16,244 nt of DNA, from NCBI GenBank assembly GCA_900542935.1, contig UQPN01000032.1, positions 1 to 16,244 of the forward strand. The letters run 5' to 3'. The stretch is from an uncultured Eubacteriales bacterium (GTDB taxonomy: Bacteria > Bacillota > Clostridia > Christensenellales > Borkfalkiaceae). The translations under genes were made by a program, and so were the position numbers. Of the stretch, positions 15,877-16,244 are shown piece after piece. Under the pieces are notes generated by a model, which did no database searches, was not told the DNA's origin, and worked only from the letters and a program-made list of their open reading frames with translations. Every line of letters begins with the position of its first letter. The stretch's first letter is position 1.

Positions 15877-15896
15877 CCGCGACGGCTTGTCCGCGG
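15877..15896 (-). promoter_or_regulatory. Small hairpin in the secD leader
   Basis: CCGCG (15877-15881) and CGCGG (15892-15896) flank a ten-base loop. The 12-base string ACGGCTTGTCCG at 15882-15893 in and beside the loop recurs at 15943-15954, overlapping the secD -35 box. A regulatory role is possible but rests only on position. Confidence 0.35.
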
Positions 15897-15928
15897 AAAA
15901 AAAGAAAATAATATACCGATACTTATTT

Positions 15929-15958
15929 ATTATACCTTATTAACGGCTTGTCCGTCAA
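15929..15958 (-). promoter_or_regulatory. Sigma-A type promoter of the secD operon
   Basis: On the minus strand TTGACG (15958-15953) and TATAAT (15934-15929) are separated by 18 bases. Transcription should start near 15922, leaving a leader of about 79 bases. This is the only good promoter I find for the secD-secF-recJ-relA-hemZ cluster. Confidence 0.8.
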
Positions 15959-15969
15959 GTCATATCGCG

Positions 15970-16081
15970 TGTATTTGCGGCATTTTTCACAAAAAAATTC
16001 CTTCCCGCGCCGAAAAAACCGCACAATCGCCTTAATCGCGGCATTTGTTCCGCCTGAAAAAATCCGGCAATCTTTATTTTC
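15970..16081. other. Non-coding AT-rich intergenic stretch
   Basis: I see no gene, RNA or clear regulatory site here beyond A/T runs. It separates the secD promoter from the repeat remnants at the right edge. Confidence 0.5.
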
Positions 16082-16244
16082 TTCGGCAAAAACGTGAAAC
16101 CTTTCCTTACGTCAAGCCTTCCCCTTGTCTGAAAAAAAATTCAGTGTAAACTTCATTTTTTTTCGGCAAAAATGGTCAGCCTATTTCATAGGCTTCCCCT
16201 TGGGGGGCTTTTCTTGCCGAACTGCCGTTTAAGGCAGCTTCGGC
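16082..16244. repeat. Fragments of the dispersed palindromic repeat family (cut by window edge)
   Basis: TTCGGCAAAAA occurs at 16082-16092 and 16162-16172, 80 bases apart. Each is followed by an AGCC-rich section and a CTTCCCCTTG string (16118-16127 and 16193-16202). AAGCCTTCCCCTTG at 16114-16127 is identical to 6358-6371 in the MITE-like element. Hairpins are dense: AGCCTAT/ATAGGCT (16178-16194) and GCCGAACTGCC with GGCAGCTTCGGC (16216-16244, one bulge). The element probably continues past the window. Confidence 0.7.

Noticed and set aside
16082..16244. CRISPR array or phage attachment site suggested by closely spaced repeats
   Set aside because: Only two imperfect units with unequal arms and no spacer regularity; the strings match the MITE-like element instead.

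Overview
The window reads as a piece of chromosome from a low-to-mid GC Firmicute, most likely class Clostridia. Evidence: a type III glutamine synthetase, a HemZ-type radical SAM protein, consensus sigma-A promoters, strong GGAGG ribosome binding sites, rpsO next to pnp, and the clostridial order secD-secF-recJ-relA-hemZ. The order or family cannot be fixed from this sequence; an uncultured gut-type lineage is a guess based on the divergent SecDF pair and the abundant short palindromic intergenic repeats.

Layout. 1-341: end of a dispersed repeat, a terminator and a near-consensus promoter. 342-2438 (+): glnN with its own promoter and a terminator-like hairpin. 2526-2679 (+): a complete tRNA-Gly(CCC) unit with promoter and terminator, followed about 94 bases downstream by a degenerate copy of the tRNA 3' end plus terminator. 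2854-3949 (+): a promoter and an unrecognised four-helix membrane protein with a long charged tail. A strong hairpin at 3982-4013 separates it from the convergent pnp. 4036-6132 (-): pnp. 6297-6501: a palindromic MITE-like repeat and a tandem AT-rich repeat between pnp and rpsO. 6601-6944 (-): rpsO with promoter and a structured leader. 7085-15958 (-): one probable operon transcribed secD, secF, recJ, relA, hemZ from a promoter at 15929-15958. 15970-16244: non-coding, ending in fragments of the same repeat family.

How the genes fit together. The minus-strand genes are housekeeping: protein export (SecDF), single-strand DNA degradation in repair (RecJ), the stringent response (Rel), a HemN-like radical SAM enzyme (HemZ), ribosome assembly (S15) and RNA turnover (PNPase). 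On the plus strand, GlnN provides ammonium assimilation. The genes apt and dtd, usual members of the clostridial recJ-relA-hemZ block, are absent.

I see no CRISPR array, transposase, phage gene, toxin-antitoxin pair or defence system. No convincing new multi-gene system is present. The points worth a second look are the strongly divergent SecD/SecF pair that appears to have lost signature residues, the duplicated tRNA 3' end, the three-locus repeat family, the rpsO leader, and the unknown membrane/coiled-coil protein.
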